Assembly: GCA_964036045.1 (NCBI GenBank)
Contig: OZ038397.1
Span: forward strand, 19,965,742 to 20,029,741
DNA: 64,000 bases
Reading direction: 5' to 3'
Origin: Eutreptiella sp. 'Long Island Sound 2002'
Taxonomy: Eukaryota; Euglenozoa; Euglenophyceae; Eutreptiales; Eutreptiaceae
Every line of letters starts with the position of its first letter. The stretch's first letter is position 1. The notes under the pieces were generated by a model, which saw nothing but the letters and a program-made list of their open reading frames with translations, was not told the origin of the DNA and did no database searches. The position numbers were made by a program, and so were the translations under genes. Of the stretch, positions 15,101 to 28,300 are shown piece after piece.

Positions 15101-15300
15101 ACCCTGACAACGGACCCCCACTACGTTGTCCGGCCCTGACAACGGACCCCCACTACGTTGTCCGGCCCTGACAACGGACCCCCACTATGTTGTCCGGCCC
15201 TGACAACGGACCCCCACTACGTTGTCCGGCCCTGACAACGGACCCCCACTATGTTGTCCGGCCCTGACAACGGACCCCCACTACGTTGTCCGGCCCTGAC
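9200..15300 (+). repeat. Higher-order repeat, 50 units (1,600 bp), nearly four copies
   Basis: A block of 50 units is repeated almost without change. Marker GTTGTGCGG occurs at 9301, 10901, 12501 and 14101. TATCTTG occurs near 10515, 12115 and 13715. A 270-bp variant block starts at 9910, 11510, 13110 and 14710. Only a few bases differ between copies (for example CTAAG at about 11858 and GTTGTTCGGG near 12695), so this is the youngest large amplification visible. The first copy is incomplete on its left side. Confidence 0.93.
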
Positions 15301-15899
15301 AACGGACCCCCACTACGTTGTCCGGCCCGGACAACGGACCCCCACTACGTTGTCCGGCCCTGACAACGGACCCCCACTACGTTGTCCGGCCCTGACAACG
15401 GACCCCCACTACGTTGTCCGGCCCTGACAACGGACCCCCACTACGTTGTCCGGCCCTGACAACGGACCCCCACTACGTTGTCCGGCCCTGACAACGGACC
15501 CCCACTACGTTGTCCGGCCCTGACAACGGACCCCCACTATGTTGTCCGGCCCTGACAACGGACCCCCACTACGTTGTCCGGCCCTGACAACGGACCCCCA
15601 CTACGTTGTCCGGCCCTGACAACGGACCCCCACTACGTTGTCCGGCCCTGACAACGGCAACCACTACGTTGTCCGGCCCGAACAACGGACCCCCACTACG
15701 TTGTCCGGCCCTGACAACGGACCCCCACTACGTTGTCCGGCCCTGACAACGGACCCCCACTACGTTGTCCGGCCCTGACAACGGACCCCCACTACGTTGT
15801 CCGGCCCTGACAACGGACTCCCACTACGTTGTCCGGCCCTGACAACGGACCCCCACTACGTTGTCCGGCCCTGACAACGGACCCCCACTACGTTGTCCG

Positions 15900-18800
15900 G
15901 CCCTGACAACGGACCCCCACTACGTTGTCCGGCCCTGACAACGGACCCCCACTACGTTGTCCGGCCCTGACAACGGACCCCCACTATGTTGTCCGGCCCG
16001 GACAACGGACCCCCACTATGTTGTCCGGCCCGGACAACGGACCCCCACTATGTTGTCCGGCCCTGACAACGGACCCCCACTATGTTGTCCGGCCCGGACA
16101 ACGGACCCCCACTACGTTGTCCGGCCCTGACAACGAACCCCCACTACATTGTCCGGCCCTGACAACGGACCCCCACTACGTTGTCCGGCCCTGACAACGG
16201 ACCCCCACTACGTTGTCCTGCCCTGACAACGGACCCCCACTATGTTGTCCGGCCCGGACAACGGACCCCCACTACGTTGTCCGGCCCTGACAACGGACCC
16301 CAACTACGTTGTCCGGCCCTGACAACGGACCCCCACTACGTTGTCCGGCCCTGACAACGGACCCCCACTACGTTGTCCGGCCCTGACAACGGACCCCCAC
16401 TACGTTGTCCGGCCCTGACTACGGACCCCCACTACGTTGTCCGGCCCTGACAACGGACCTCCACTACGTTGTCCGGCCCTGACAACGGACCCCCACTATG
16501 TTGTCCGGCCCGGACAACGGACCCCCACTACGCTGTCCGGCCCTGACAACGGACCCCGACTATGTTGTCCGGCCCGGACAACGGACCCCCACTACGTTGT
16601 GTCCGGCCCTGACAACGGACCCCCACTACGTTGTCCGGCCCTGACAACGGACCCCCACTACGTTGTCCGGCCCTGACAACGGACCCCCACTACGTTGTCC
16701 GGCCCTGACAACGGACCCCCACTACGTTGTCCGGCCCTGACAACGGACCCCCACTACGTTGTCCGGCCCTGACAACGGACCCCCACTACGTTGTCCGGCC
16801 CTGACAACGGACCCCCACTACGTTGTCCGGCCCTGACTACGGACCCCCACTATATTGTCCGGCCCTGACAACGGACCCCCACTACGTTGTCCGGCCCTGA
16901 CAACGGACCCTCACTATGTTGTCCGGCCCTGACAACGGACCCCCACTACGTTGTCCGGCCCTGACAACGGACCCCCACTATGTTGTCCGGCCCTGACAAC
17001 GGACCCCCACTACGTTGTCCGGCCCGGACAACGGACCCCCACTACGTTGTCCGGCCCTGACAACGGACCCCCACTACGTTGTCCGGCCCTGACAACGGAC
17101 CCCCACTATGTTGTCCGGCCCTGACAACGGACCCCCACTACGTTGTCCGGCCCTGACAACGGACCCCCACTACGTTGTCCGGCCCTGACAACGGACCCCC
17201 ACTACGTTGTCCGGCCCTGACAACGGACCCCCACTACGTTGTCCGGCCCTGACAACGGACCCCCACTACGTTGTCCGGCCCTGACAACGGACCCCCACTA
17301 TGTTGTCCGGCCCTGACAACGGACCCCCACTACGTTGTCCGGCCCTGACAACGGACCCCCACTATGTTGTCCGGCCCGGACAACGGACCCCCACTACGGT
17401 GTCCGGCCCTGACAACGGACCCCCACTATGTTGTCCGGCCCGGACAACGGACCCCCACTACGTTGTCCGGCCCTGACAACGGACCCCCACTACGTTGTCC
17501 GGCCCTGACAACGGACCCCCACTATGTTGTCCGGCCCTGACAACGGACCCCCACTACGTTGTCCGGCCCTGACAACGGACCCCCACTATGTTGTCCGGCC
17601 CTGACAACGGACCCCCACTACGTTGTCCGGCCCGGACAACGGACCCCCACTACGTTGTCCGGCCCTGACAACGGACCCCCACTACGTTGTCCGGCCCTGA
17701 CAACGGACCCCCACTATGTTGTCCGGCCCTGACAACGGACCCCCACTACGTTGTCCGGCCCTGACAACGGACCCCCACTACGTTGTCCGGCCCTGACAAC
17801 GGACCCCCACTACGTTGTCCGGCCCTGACAACGGACCCCCACTACGTTGTCCGGCCCTGACAACGGACCCCCACTACGTTGTCCGGCCCTGACAACGGAC
17901 CCCCACTATGTTGTCCCGCCCTGACAACGGACCCCCACTACGTTGTCCGGCCCTGACAACGGACCCCCACTACGTTGTCCGGCCCGGACAACGGAACCCC
18001 ACTACGTTGTCCGGCCCTGACAACGGACCCCCACTATGTTGTCCGGCCCGGACAACGGACCCCCACTACGTTGTCCGGCCCTGACAACGGACCCCCACTA
18101 CGTTGTCCGGCCCTGACAACGGACCCCCACTACGTTGTCCGGCCCTGACAACGGACCCCCACTATATTGTCCGGCCCTGACAACGGACCCCCACTACGTT
18201 GTCCGGCCCTGACAACGGACCCCCACTATGTTGTCCGGCCCTGACAACGGACCCCCACTACATTGTCCGGCCCTGACAACGGACCCCCACTATGTTGTCC
18301 GGCCCTGACAACGGACCCCCACTACGTTGTCCGGCCCGGACAACGGACCCCCACTACGTTGTCCGGCCCTGACAACGGACCCCCACTACGTTGTCCGGCC
18401 CTGACAACGGACCCCCACTATGTTGTCCGGCCCTGACAACGGACCCCCACTACGTTGTCCGGCCCTGACAACGGACCCCCACTACGTTGTCCGGCCCTGA
18501 CAACGGACCCCCACTACGTTGTCCGGCCCTGACAACGGACCCCCACTAGGTTGTCCGGCCCTGACAACGGACCCCCACTACGTTGTCCGGCCCTGACAAC
18601 GGACCCCCACTACATTGTCCGGCCCTGACAACGGACCCCCACTACGTTGTCCGGCCCTGACAACGGACCCCCACTACGTTGTCCGGCCCTGACAACGGAC
18701 CCCCACTACGTTGTCCGGCCCTGACAACGGACCCCCACTATGTTGTCCGGCCCGGACAACGGACCCCCACTACGTTGTCCGGCCCTGACAACGGACCCCC

Positions 18801-21800
18801 ACTACGTTGTCCGGCCCTGACAACGGACCCCCACTACGTTGTCCGGCCCTGACAACGGACCCCCACTACGTTGTCCGGCCCTGACAACGGACCCCCACTA
18901 TGTTGTCCTGCCCTGACAACGGACCCCCACTACGTTGTCCGGCCCTGACAACGGACCCCCACTACGTTGTCCGGCCCTGACAACGGACCCCCACTACGTT
19001 GTCCGGCCCTGACAACGGACCCCCACTATGTTGTCCGGCCCTGACAACGGACCCCCACTACGTTGTCCGGCCCTGACAACGGACCCCCACTACGTTGTCC
19101 GGCCCTGACAACGGACCCCCACTACGTTGTCCGGCCCTGACAACGGACCCCCACTATGTTGTCCGGCCCTGACAACGGACCCCCACTACGTTGTCCGGCC
19201 CTGACAACGGACCCCCACTATGTTGTCCGGCCCTGACAACGGACCCCCACTACGTTGTCCGGCCCTGACAACGGACCCCCACTACGTTGTCCGGCCCGGA
19301 CAACGGACCCCCACTACGTTGTCCGGCCCTGACAACGGACCCCCACTACGTTGTCCGGCCCGGACAACGGACCCCCACTATGTTGTCCGGCCCTGACAAC
19401 GGACCCCCACTACGTTGTCCGGCCCTGACAACGGACCCCCACTACGTTGTCCGGCCCTGACAACGGACCCCCACTACGTTGTCCGGCCCTGACAACGGAC
19501 CCCCACTACGTTGTCTGGCCCTGACAACGGACCTCCACTACGTTGTCCGGCCCTGACAACGGACCCCCACTACGTTGTCCGGCCCTGACAACGGACCCCC
19601 ACTACGTTGTCCGGCCCTGACAACGGACCCCCACTATGTTGTCCGGCCCGGACAACGGACCCCCACTACGTTGTCCGGCCCTGACAACGGACCCCCACTA
19701 TGTTGTCCGGCCCGGACAACGGACCCCCACTACGTTGTCCGGCCCTGACAACGGACCCCCACTACGTTGTCCGGCCCTGACAACGGACCCCCACTACGTT
19801 GTCCGGCCCTGACAACGGACCCCCACTACGTTGTCCGGCCCTGACAACGGACCCCCACTACGTTGTCCGGCCCTGACAACGGACCCCCACTACGTTGTCC
19901 GGCCCTGACAACGGACCCCCACTACGTTGTCCGGCCCTGACAACGGACCCCCACTACGTTGTCCGGCCCTGACAACGGACCCCCACTATGTTGTCCGGCC
20001 CGGACAACAGACCCCCACTATGTTGTCCGGCCCGGACAACGGACCCCCACTATGTTGTCCGGCCCTGACAACGGACCCCCACTATGTTGTCCGGCCCGGA
20101 CAACGGACCCCCACTACGTTGTCCGGCCCTGACAACGAACCCCCACTACATTGTCCGGCCCTGACAACGGACCCCCACTACGTTGTCCGGCCCTGACAAC
20201 GGACCCCCACTACGTTGTCCTGCCCTGACAACGGACCCCCACTATGTTGTCCGGCCCGGACAACGGACCCCCAGTACGTTGTCCGGCCCTGACAACGGAC
20301 CCCAACTACGTTGTCCGGCCCTGACAACGGACCCCCACTACGTTGTTCGGCCCTGACAACGGACCCCCACTACGATGTCCGGCCCTGACAACGGACCCCC
20401 ACTACGTTGTCCGGCCCTGACTACGGACCCCCACTACGTTGTCCGGCCCTGACAACGGACCTCCACTACGTTGTCCGGCCCTGACAACGGACCCCCACTA
20501 TGTTGTCCGGCCCGGACAACGGACCCCCACTACGCTGTCCGGCCCTGACAACGGACCCCGACTATGTTGTCCGGCCCGGACAACGGACCCCCACTACGTT
20601 GTGTCCGGCCCTGACAACGNNNNNNNNNNNNNNNNNNNNNNNNNNNNNNNNNNNNNNNNNNNNNNNNNNNNNNNNNNNNNNNNNNNNNNNNNNNNNNNNN
20701 NNNNNNNNNNNNNNNNNNNNNNNNNNNNNNNNNNNNNNNNNNNNNNNNNNNNNNNNNNNNNNNNNNNNNNNNNNNNNNNNNNNNNNNNNNNNNNNNNNNN
20801 NNNNNNNNNNNNNNNNNNNCCCCACTACGTTGTCCGGCCCTGACAACGGACCCCCACTATGTTGTCCGGCCCTGACAACGGACCCCCACTACGTTGTCCG
20901 GCCCTGACAACGGACCCCCACTACGTTGTCCGGCCCTGACAACGGACCCCCACTACGTTGTCCGGCCCTGACAACGGACCCCCACTACGTTGTCCGGCCC
21001 TGACAACGGACCCCCACTACGTTGTCCGGCCCTGACAACGGACCCCCACTATGTTGTCCGGCCCTGACAACGGACCCCCACTACGTTGTCCGGCCCTGAC
21101 AACGGACCCCCACTATGTTGTCCGGCCCGGACAACGGACCCCCACTACGGTGTCCGGCCCTGACAACGGACCCCCACTATGTTGTCCGGCCCGGACAACG
21201 GACCCCCACTACGTTGTCCGGCCCTGACAACGGACCCCCACTACGTTGTCCGGCCCTGACAACGGACCCCCACTATGTTGTCCGGCCCTGACAACGGACC
21301 CCCACTACGTTGTCCGGCCCTGACAACGGACCCCCACTATGTTTTCCGGCCCTGACAACGGACCCCCACTACGTTGTCCGGCCCTGACAACGGACCCCCA
21401 CTACGTTGTCCGGCCCTGACAACGGACCCCCACTACGTTGTCCGGCCCTGACAACGGACCCCCACTATGTTGTCCGGCCCTGACAACGGACCCCCACTAC
21501 GTTGTCCGGCCCTGACAACGGACCCCCACTACGTTGTCCGGCCCTGACAACGGACCCCCACTACGTTGTCCGGCCCTGACAACGGACCCCCACTATGTTG
21601 TCCCGGCCCTGACAACGGACCCCCACTACGTTGTCCGGCCCTGACAACGGACCCCCACTACGTTGTCCGGCCCGGACAACGGAACCCCACTACGTTGTCC
21701 GGCCCTGACAACGGACCCCCACTATGTTGTCCGGCCCGGACAACGGACCCCCACTACGTTGTCCGGCCCTGACAACGGACCCCCACTACGTTGTCCGGCC

Positions 21801-23600
21801 CTGACAACGGACCCCCACTACGTTGTCCGGCCCTGACAACGGACCCCCACTATATTGTCCGGCCCTGACAACGGACCCCCACTACGTTGTCCGGCCCTGA
21901 CAACGGACCCCCACTATGTTGTCCGGCCCTGACAACGGACCCCCACTACATTGTCCGGCCCTGACAACGGACCCCCACTATGTTGTCCGGCCCTGACAAC
22001 GGACCCCCACTACGTTGTCCGGCCCGGACAACGGACCCCCACTACGTTGTCCGGCCCTGACAACGGACCCCCACTACGTTGTCCGGCCCTGACAACGGAC
22101 CCCCACTATGTTGTCCGGCCCTGACAACGGACCCCCACTACGTTGTCCGGCCCTGACAACGGACCCCCACTACGTTGTCCGGCCCTGACAACGGACCCCC
22201 ACTACGTTGTCCGGCCCTGACAACGGACCCCCACTAGGTTGTCCGGCCCTGACAACGGACCCCCACTACGTTGTCCGGCCCTGACAACGGACCCCCACTA
22301 CGTTGTCCGGCCCTGACAACGGACCCCCACTACGTTGTCCGGCCCTGACAACGGACCCCCACTACGTTGTCCGGCCCTGACAACGGACCCCCACTACGTT
22401 GTCCGGCCCTGACAACGGACCCCCACTATGTTGTCCGGCCCGGACAACGGACCCCCACTACGTTGTCCGGCCCTGACAACGGACCCCCACTACGTTGTCC
22501 GGCCCTGACAACGGACCCCCACTACGTTGTCCGGCCCTGACAACGGACCCCCACTACGTTGTCCGGCCCTGACAACGGACCCCCACTATGTTGTCCGGCC
22601 CTGACAACGGACCCCCACTACGTTGTCCGGCCCTGACAACGGACCCCCACTACGTTGTCCGGCCCTGACAACGGACCCCCACTACGTTGTCCGGCCCTGA
22701 CAACGGACCCCCACTATGTTGTCCGGCCCTGACAACGGACCCCCACTACGTTGTCCGGCCCTGACAACGGACCCCCACTACGTTGTCCGGCCCTGACAAC
22801 GGACCCCCACTACGTTGTCCGGCCCTGACAACGGACCCCCACTATGTTGTCCGGCCCTGACAACGGACCCCCACTACGTTGTCCGGCCCTGACAACGGAC
22901 CCCCACTATGTTGTCCGGCCCTGACAACGGACCCCCACTACGTTGTCCGGCCCTGACAACGGACCCCCACTACGTTGTCCGGCCCGGACAACGGACCCCC
23001 ACTACGTTGTCCGGCCCTGACAACGGACCCCCACTACGTTGTCCGGCCCTGACAACGGACCCCCACTACGTTGTCCGGCCCTGACAACGGACCCCCACTA
23101 CGTTGTCCGGCCCTGACAACGGACCCCCACTACGTTGTCCGGCCCTGACAACGGACCTCCACTACGTTGTCCGGCCCTGACAACGGACCCCCACTACGTT
23201 GTCCGGCCCTGACAACGGACCCCCACTACGTTGTCCGGCCCTGACAACGGACCCCCACTATGTTGTCCGGCCCGGACAACGGACCCCCACTACGTTGTCC
23301 GGCCCTGACAACGGACCCCCACTATGTTGTCCGGCCCGGACAACGGACCCCCACTACGTTGTCCGGCCCTGACAACGGACCCCCACTACGTTGTCCGGCC
23401 CTGACAACGGACCCCCACTACGTTGTCCGGCCCTGACAACGGACCCCCACTACGTTGTCCGGCCCTGACAACGGACCCCCACTACGTTGTCCGGCCCTGA
23501 CAACGGACCCCCACTACGTTGTCCGGCCCTGACAACGGACCCCCACTATGTTGTCCGGCCCTGACAACGGACCCCCACTACGTTGTCCGGCCCTGACAAC
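15900..23600 (+). repeat. Tandem duplication of about 4 kb of satellite
   Basis: Markers before the N gap repeat at an offset of 4,002 bp: variant blocks at 15925 and 19927 and at 16437 and 20439, and a 2-bp insertion (GTTGTGTCC) near 16600 and 20602. After the gap the same order of markers continues at smaller offsets: TACGGTGTCC at 17396 and 21147 (3,751), CGGAACCCC at 17993 and 21681 and CTAGG at 18546 and 22234 (3,688), and ACCTCC at 19531 and 23155 (3,624). The second copy has therefore lost pairs of units and is interrupted by the gap. Confidence 0.85.
20620..20819. other. Assembly gap of 200 N inside the satellite
   Basis: Exactly 200 N, a typical placeholder size. The bases on either side require the missing length to be 3 plus a multiple of 32, which 200 is not, so the stated size is not the true size. 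Any ORF crossing it is meaningless. Confidence 0.98.
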
Positions 23601-24120
23601 GGACCCCCACTATGTTGTCCGGCCCGGACAACGGACCCCCACTACGTTGTCCGGCCCTGACAACGGACCCCCACTATGTTGTCCGGCCCGGACAACGGAC
23701 CCCCACTACGTTGTCCGGCCCTGACAACGGACCCCCACTACGTTGTCCGGCCCTGACAACGGACCCCCACTACGTTGTCCGGCCCTGACAACGGACCCCC
23801 ACTACGTTGTCCGGCCCTGACAACGGACCCCCACTACGTTGTCCGGCCCTGACAACGGACCCCCACTACGTTGTCCGGCCCTGACAACGGACCCCCACTA
23901 CGTTGTCCGGCCCTGACAACGGACCCCCACTACGTTGTCCGGCCCGGACAACGGACGCCCACTACGTTGTCCGGCCCTGACAACGGACCCCCACTACGTT
24001 GTCCGGCCCTGACAACGGACCCCCACTACGTTGTCCGGCCCTGACAACGGACCCCCACTACGTTGTCCGGCCCTGACAACGGACCCCCACTACGTTGTCC
24101 GGCCCTGACAACGGACCCCC

Positions 24121-25312
24121 ACTATGTTGTCCGGCCCTGACAAAGGACCCCCACTACGTTGTCCGGCCCTGACAACGGACCCCCACTATGTTGTCCAGCC
24201 CTGACAACGGACCCCCACTACGTTGTCCGGCCCTGACAACGGACCCCAACTATGTTGTCCGGCCCTGACAACGGACCCCCACTACGTTGTCCGGCCCGGA
24301 CAACGGACCCCCACTACGTTGTCCGGCCCTGACAACGGAACCCCACTACGTTGTCCGGCCCTGACAACGGACCCCCACTATGTTGTCCGGCCCTGACAAC
24401 GGACCCCCACTACGTTGTCCGGCCCTGACAACGGACCCCCACTACGTTGTCCGGCCCTGACAACGGACCCCCACTACGTTGTCCGTCCCTGACAACGGAC
24501 CCCCACTATGTTGTCCGGCCCTGACAACGGACCCCCACTATGTTGTCCGGCCCTGACAACGGACCCCCACTACTTTGTCCGGCCCGGACAACGGACCCCC
24601 ACTACGTTGTCCGGCCCTGACAACGGACCCCCACTACGTTGTCCGGCCCTGACAACGGACCCCCACTATGTTGTCCGGCCCTGACAACGGACCCCCACTA
24701 CGTTGTCCGGCCCTGACAACGGACCCCCACTACGTTGTCCGGCCCTGACAACGGACCCCCACTACGTTGTCCGGCCCTGACAACGGACCCCGACTACGTT
24801 GTCCGGCCCTGACAACGGACCCCCACTACGTTGTCCGGCCCGGACAACGGACCCCCACTACGTTGTCCGGCCCTGACAACGGACCCCCACTACGTTGTCC
24901 GGCCCTGACAACGGACCCCCACTACGTTGTCCGGCCCTGACAACGGACCCCCACTATGTTGTCCGGCCCTGACAACGGACCCCCACTACGTTGTCCGGCC
25001 CTGACAACGGACCCCCACTATGTTGTCCAGCCCTGACAACGGACCCCCACTACGTTGTCCGGCCCTGACAACGGACCCCAACTATGTTGTCCGGCCCTGA
25101 CAACGGACCCCCACTACGTTGTCCGGCCCGGACAACGGACCCCCACTACGTTGTCCGGCCCTGACAACGGAACCCCACTACGTTGTCCGGCCCTGACAAC
25201 GGACCCCCACTATGTTGTCCGGCCCTGACAACGGACCCCCACTACGTTGTCCGGCCCTGACAACGGACCCCCACTACGTTGTCCGGCCCTGACAACGGAC
25301 CCCCACTACGTT
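24121..25312 (+). repeat. Higher-order repeat, 26 units (832 bp), two copies
   Basis: The ordered marker series GTCCAGCCC, CCCCAACTATG, a CCGGAC junction and CGGAACCCC starts at about 24190 and again at about 25022, 832 bp (26 units) later. The match fades after about 25300. Confidence 0.8.
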
Positions 25313-28300
25313 GTCCGGCCCTGACAACGGACCCCCACTACGTTGTCCGGCCCTGACAACGGACCCCCACTACGTTGTCCGGCCCTGACAACGGACCCCC
25401 ACTATGTTGTCCGGCCCTGACAACGGACCCCCACTACGTTGTCCGGCCCTGACAACGGACCCCCACTACGTTGTCCGGCCCTGACAACGGACCCCCACTA
25501 CGTTGTCCGGCCCTGACAACGGACCCCCACTATGTTGTCCGGCCCGGACAACGGACCCCCACTACGTTGTCCGGCCCTGACAACGGACCCCCACTACGTT
25601 GTCCGGCCCTGACAACGGACCCCCACTACGTTGTCCGGCCCTGACAACGGACCCCCACTATGTTGTCCGGCCCTGACAACGGACCCCCACTATGTTGTCC
25701 GGCCCGGACAACGGACCCCCACTACGTTGTCCGGCCCTGACAACGGAGCCCCACTACGTTGTCCGGCCCTGACAACGGACCCCCACTACGTTGTCCGGCC
25801 CTGACAACGGACCCCCACTACGTTGTCCGGCCCTGACAACGGACCCCCACTATGTTGTCCGGCCCGGACAACGGACCCCCACTACGTTGTCCGGCCCTGA
25901 CAACGGACCCCCACTACGTTGTCCGGCCCTGACAACGGACCCCCACTACGTTGTCCGGCCCTGACAACAGACCCCCACTACGTTGTCCGGCCCTGACAAC
26001 GGACCCCCACTACGTTGTCCGGCCCTGACAACGGACCCCCACTACGTTGTCCGGCCCTGACAACGGACCCCCACTACGTTGTCCGGCCCTGACAACGGAC
26101 CCCCACTACATTGTCCGGCCCTGACAACGGACCCCCACTACGTTGTCCGGCCCTGACAACGGACCCCCACTACGTTGTCCGGCCCTGACAACGGACCCCC
26201 ACTACGTTGTCCGGCCCTGACAACGGACCCCCACTACGTTGTCCGGCCCTGACAACGGACCCCCACTATGTTGTCCGGCCCGGACAACGGACCCCCACTA
26301 CGTTGTCCGGCCCTGACAACGGACCCCCACTATGTTGTCCGGCCCGGACAACGGACGCCCACTTCGTTGTCCGGCCCTGACAACGGACCCCCACTACGTT
26401 GTCCGGCCCTGACAACGGACCCCCACTACGTTGTCCGGCCCTGACAACGGACCCCCACTACGTTGTCCGGCCCTGACAACGGACCCCCACTACGTTGTCC
26501 GGCCCTGACAACGGACCCCCACTATGTTGTCCGGCCCTGACAACGGACCCCCACTACGTTGTCCGGCCCTGACAACGGACCCCCACTATGTTGTCCGGCC
26601 CTGACAACGGACCCCCACTATGTTGTCCGGCCCTGACAACGGACCCCCACTACGTTGTCCGGCCCGGACAACGGACCCCCACTACGTTGTCCGGCCCTGA
26701 CAACGGACCCCCACTACGTTGTCCGGCCCTGACAACGGACCCCCACTACGTTGTCCAACCCTGACAACGGACCCCCACTACGTTGTCCGGCCCTGACAAC
26801 CCACCCCCACTACGTTGTCCGGCCCTGACAACGGACCCCCACTATGTTGTCCGCCCCGGACAACGGACCCCCACTACGTTGTCCGGCCCTGACAACGGAC
26901 CCCCACTATGTTGTCCGGCCCTGACAACGGACCCCCACTACGTTGTCCGGCCCTGACAACGGACCCCCACTACGTTGTCCGGCCCTGACAACGGACCCCC
27001 ACTACGTTGTCCGGCCCTGACAACAGACCCCCACTACGTTGTCCGGCCCTGACAACGGACCCCCACTACGTTGTCCGGCCCTGACAACGGACCCCCACTA
27101 CGTTGTCCGGCCCTGACAACGGACCCCCACTACGTTGTCCGGCCCTGACAACGGACCCCCACTACGTTGTCCGGCCCTGACAACGGATCCCCACTACGTT
27201 GTCCGTCCCTGACAACGGACCCCCACTACGTTGTCCGGCCCTGACAACGGACCCCCACTACGTTGTCCGGCCCTGACAACGGACCCCCACTACGTTGTCC
27301 GGCCCTGACAACGGACCCCCACTACGTTGTCCGGCCCTGACAACGGACCCCCACTACGTTGTCCGGCCCGGACAACGGACCCCCACTATGTTGTCCGGCC
27401 CGGACAACGGACCCCCACTATGTTGTCCGGCCCGGACAACGGACCCCCACTACGTTGTCCGGCCCTGACAATGGACCCCCACTATGTTGTCCGGCGCGGG
27501 CAACGGACCCCAACTACGTTGTCCGGCCCTGACAACGAACCCCCACTACGTTGTCCGGCCCTAACAACGGACCCCCACTACGTTGTCCGGCCCTGACAAC
27601 GGACCTCCACTACGTTGTCCGGCCCGGACAACGGACCCCCACTACGTTGTCCGGCCCTGACAACGGACCCCCACTACGTTGTCCGGCCCTGACAACGGAC
27701 CCCCACTACGTTGTCCGGCCCTGACAACGGACCCCCACTACGTTGTGCGGCCCTGACAACGTACCCCCATTACGTTGTCCGGCCCTGACAACGGACCCCC
27801 ACTACGTTGTCCGGTCCTGACAACGGACCCCCACTATGTTGTCCGGCCCGGACAACGGACCCCCACTACGTTGTCCGGCCCTGACAACGGACCCCCACTA
27901 TGTTGTCCGGCCCGGACAACGGACCCCCACTACGTTGTCGGGCCCTGACAACGGACCCCCACTATGTTGTCTGGCCCGGACAACGGACCCCCACTACGTT
28001 GTCCGGCCCTGACAACGGACCCCCACTACGTTGTCCGGCCCTGACAACGGACCCCCACTACTGACAACGGACCCCCACTACGTTGTCCAGCCCTGACAAC
28101 GGACACCCACTATGTTGTCCGGCCCTGACAACAGACCCCCACTACGTTGTCCGGCCCGGACAACGGACCCCCACTATGTTGTCCGGCCCTGACAACGGAA
28201 CCCCACTACGTTGTCCGGCCCTGACAACGGACCCCCACTATGTTGTCCGGCCCTGACAACCGACCCCCACTACGTTGTCCGGCCCTGACAACGGACCCCC

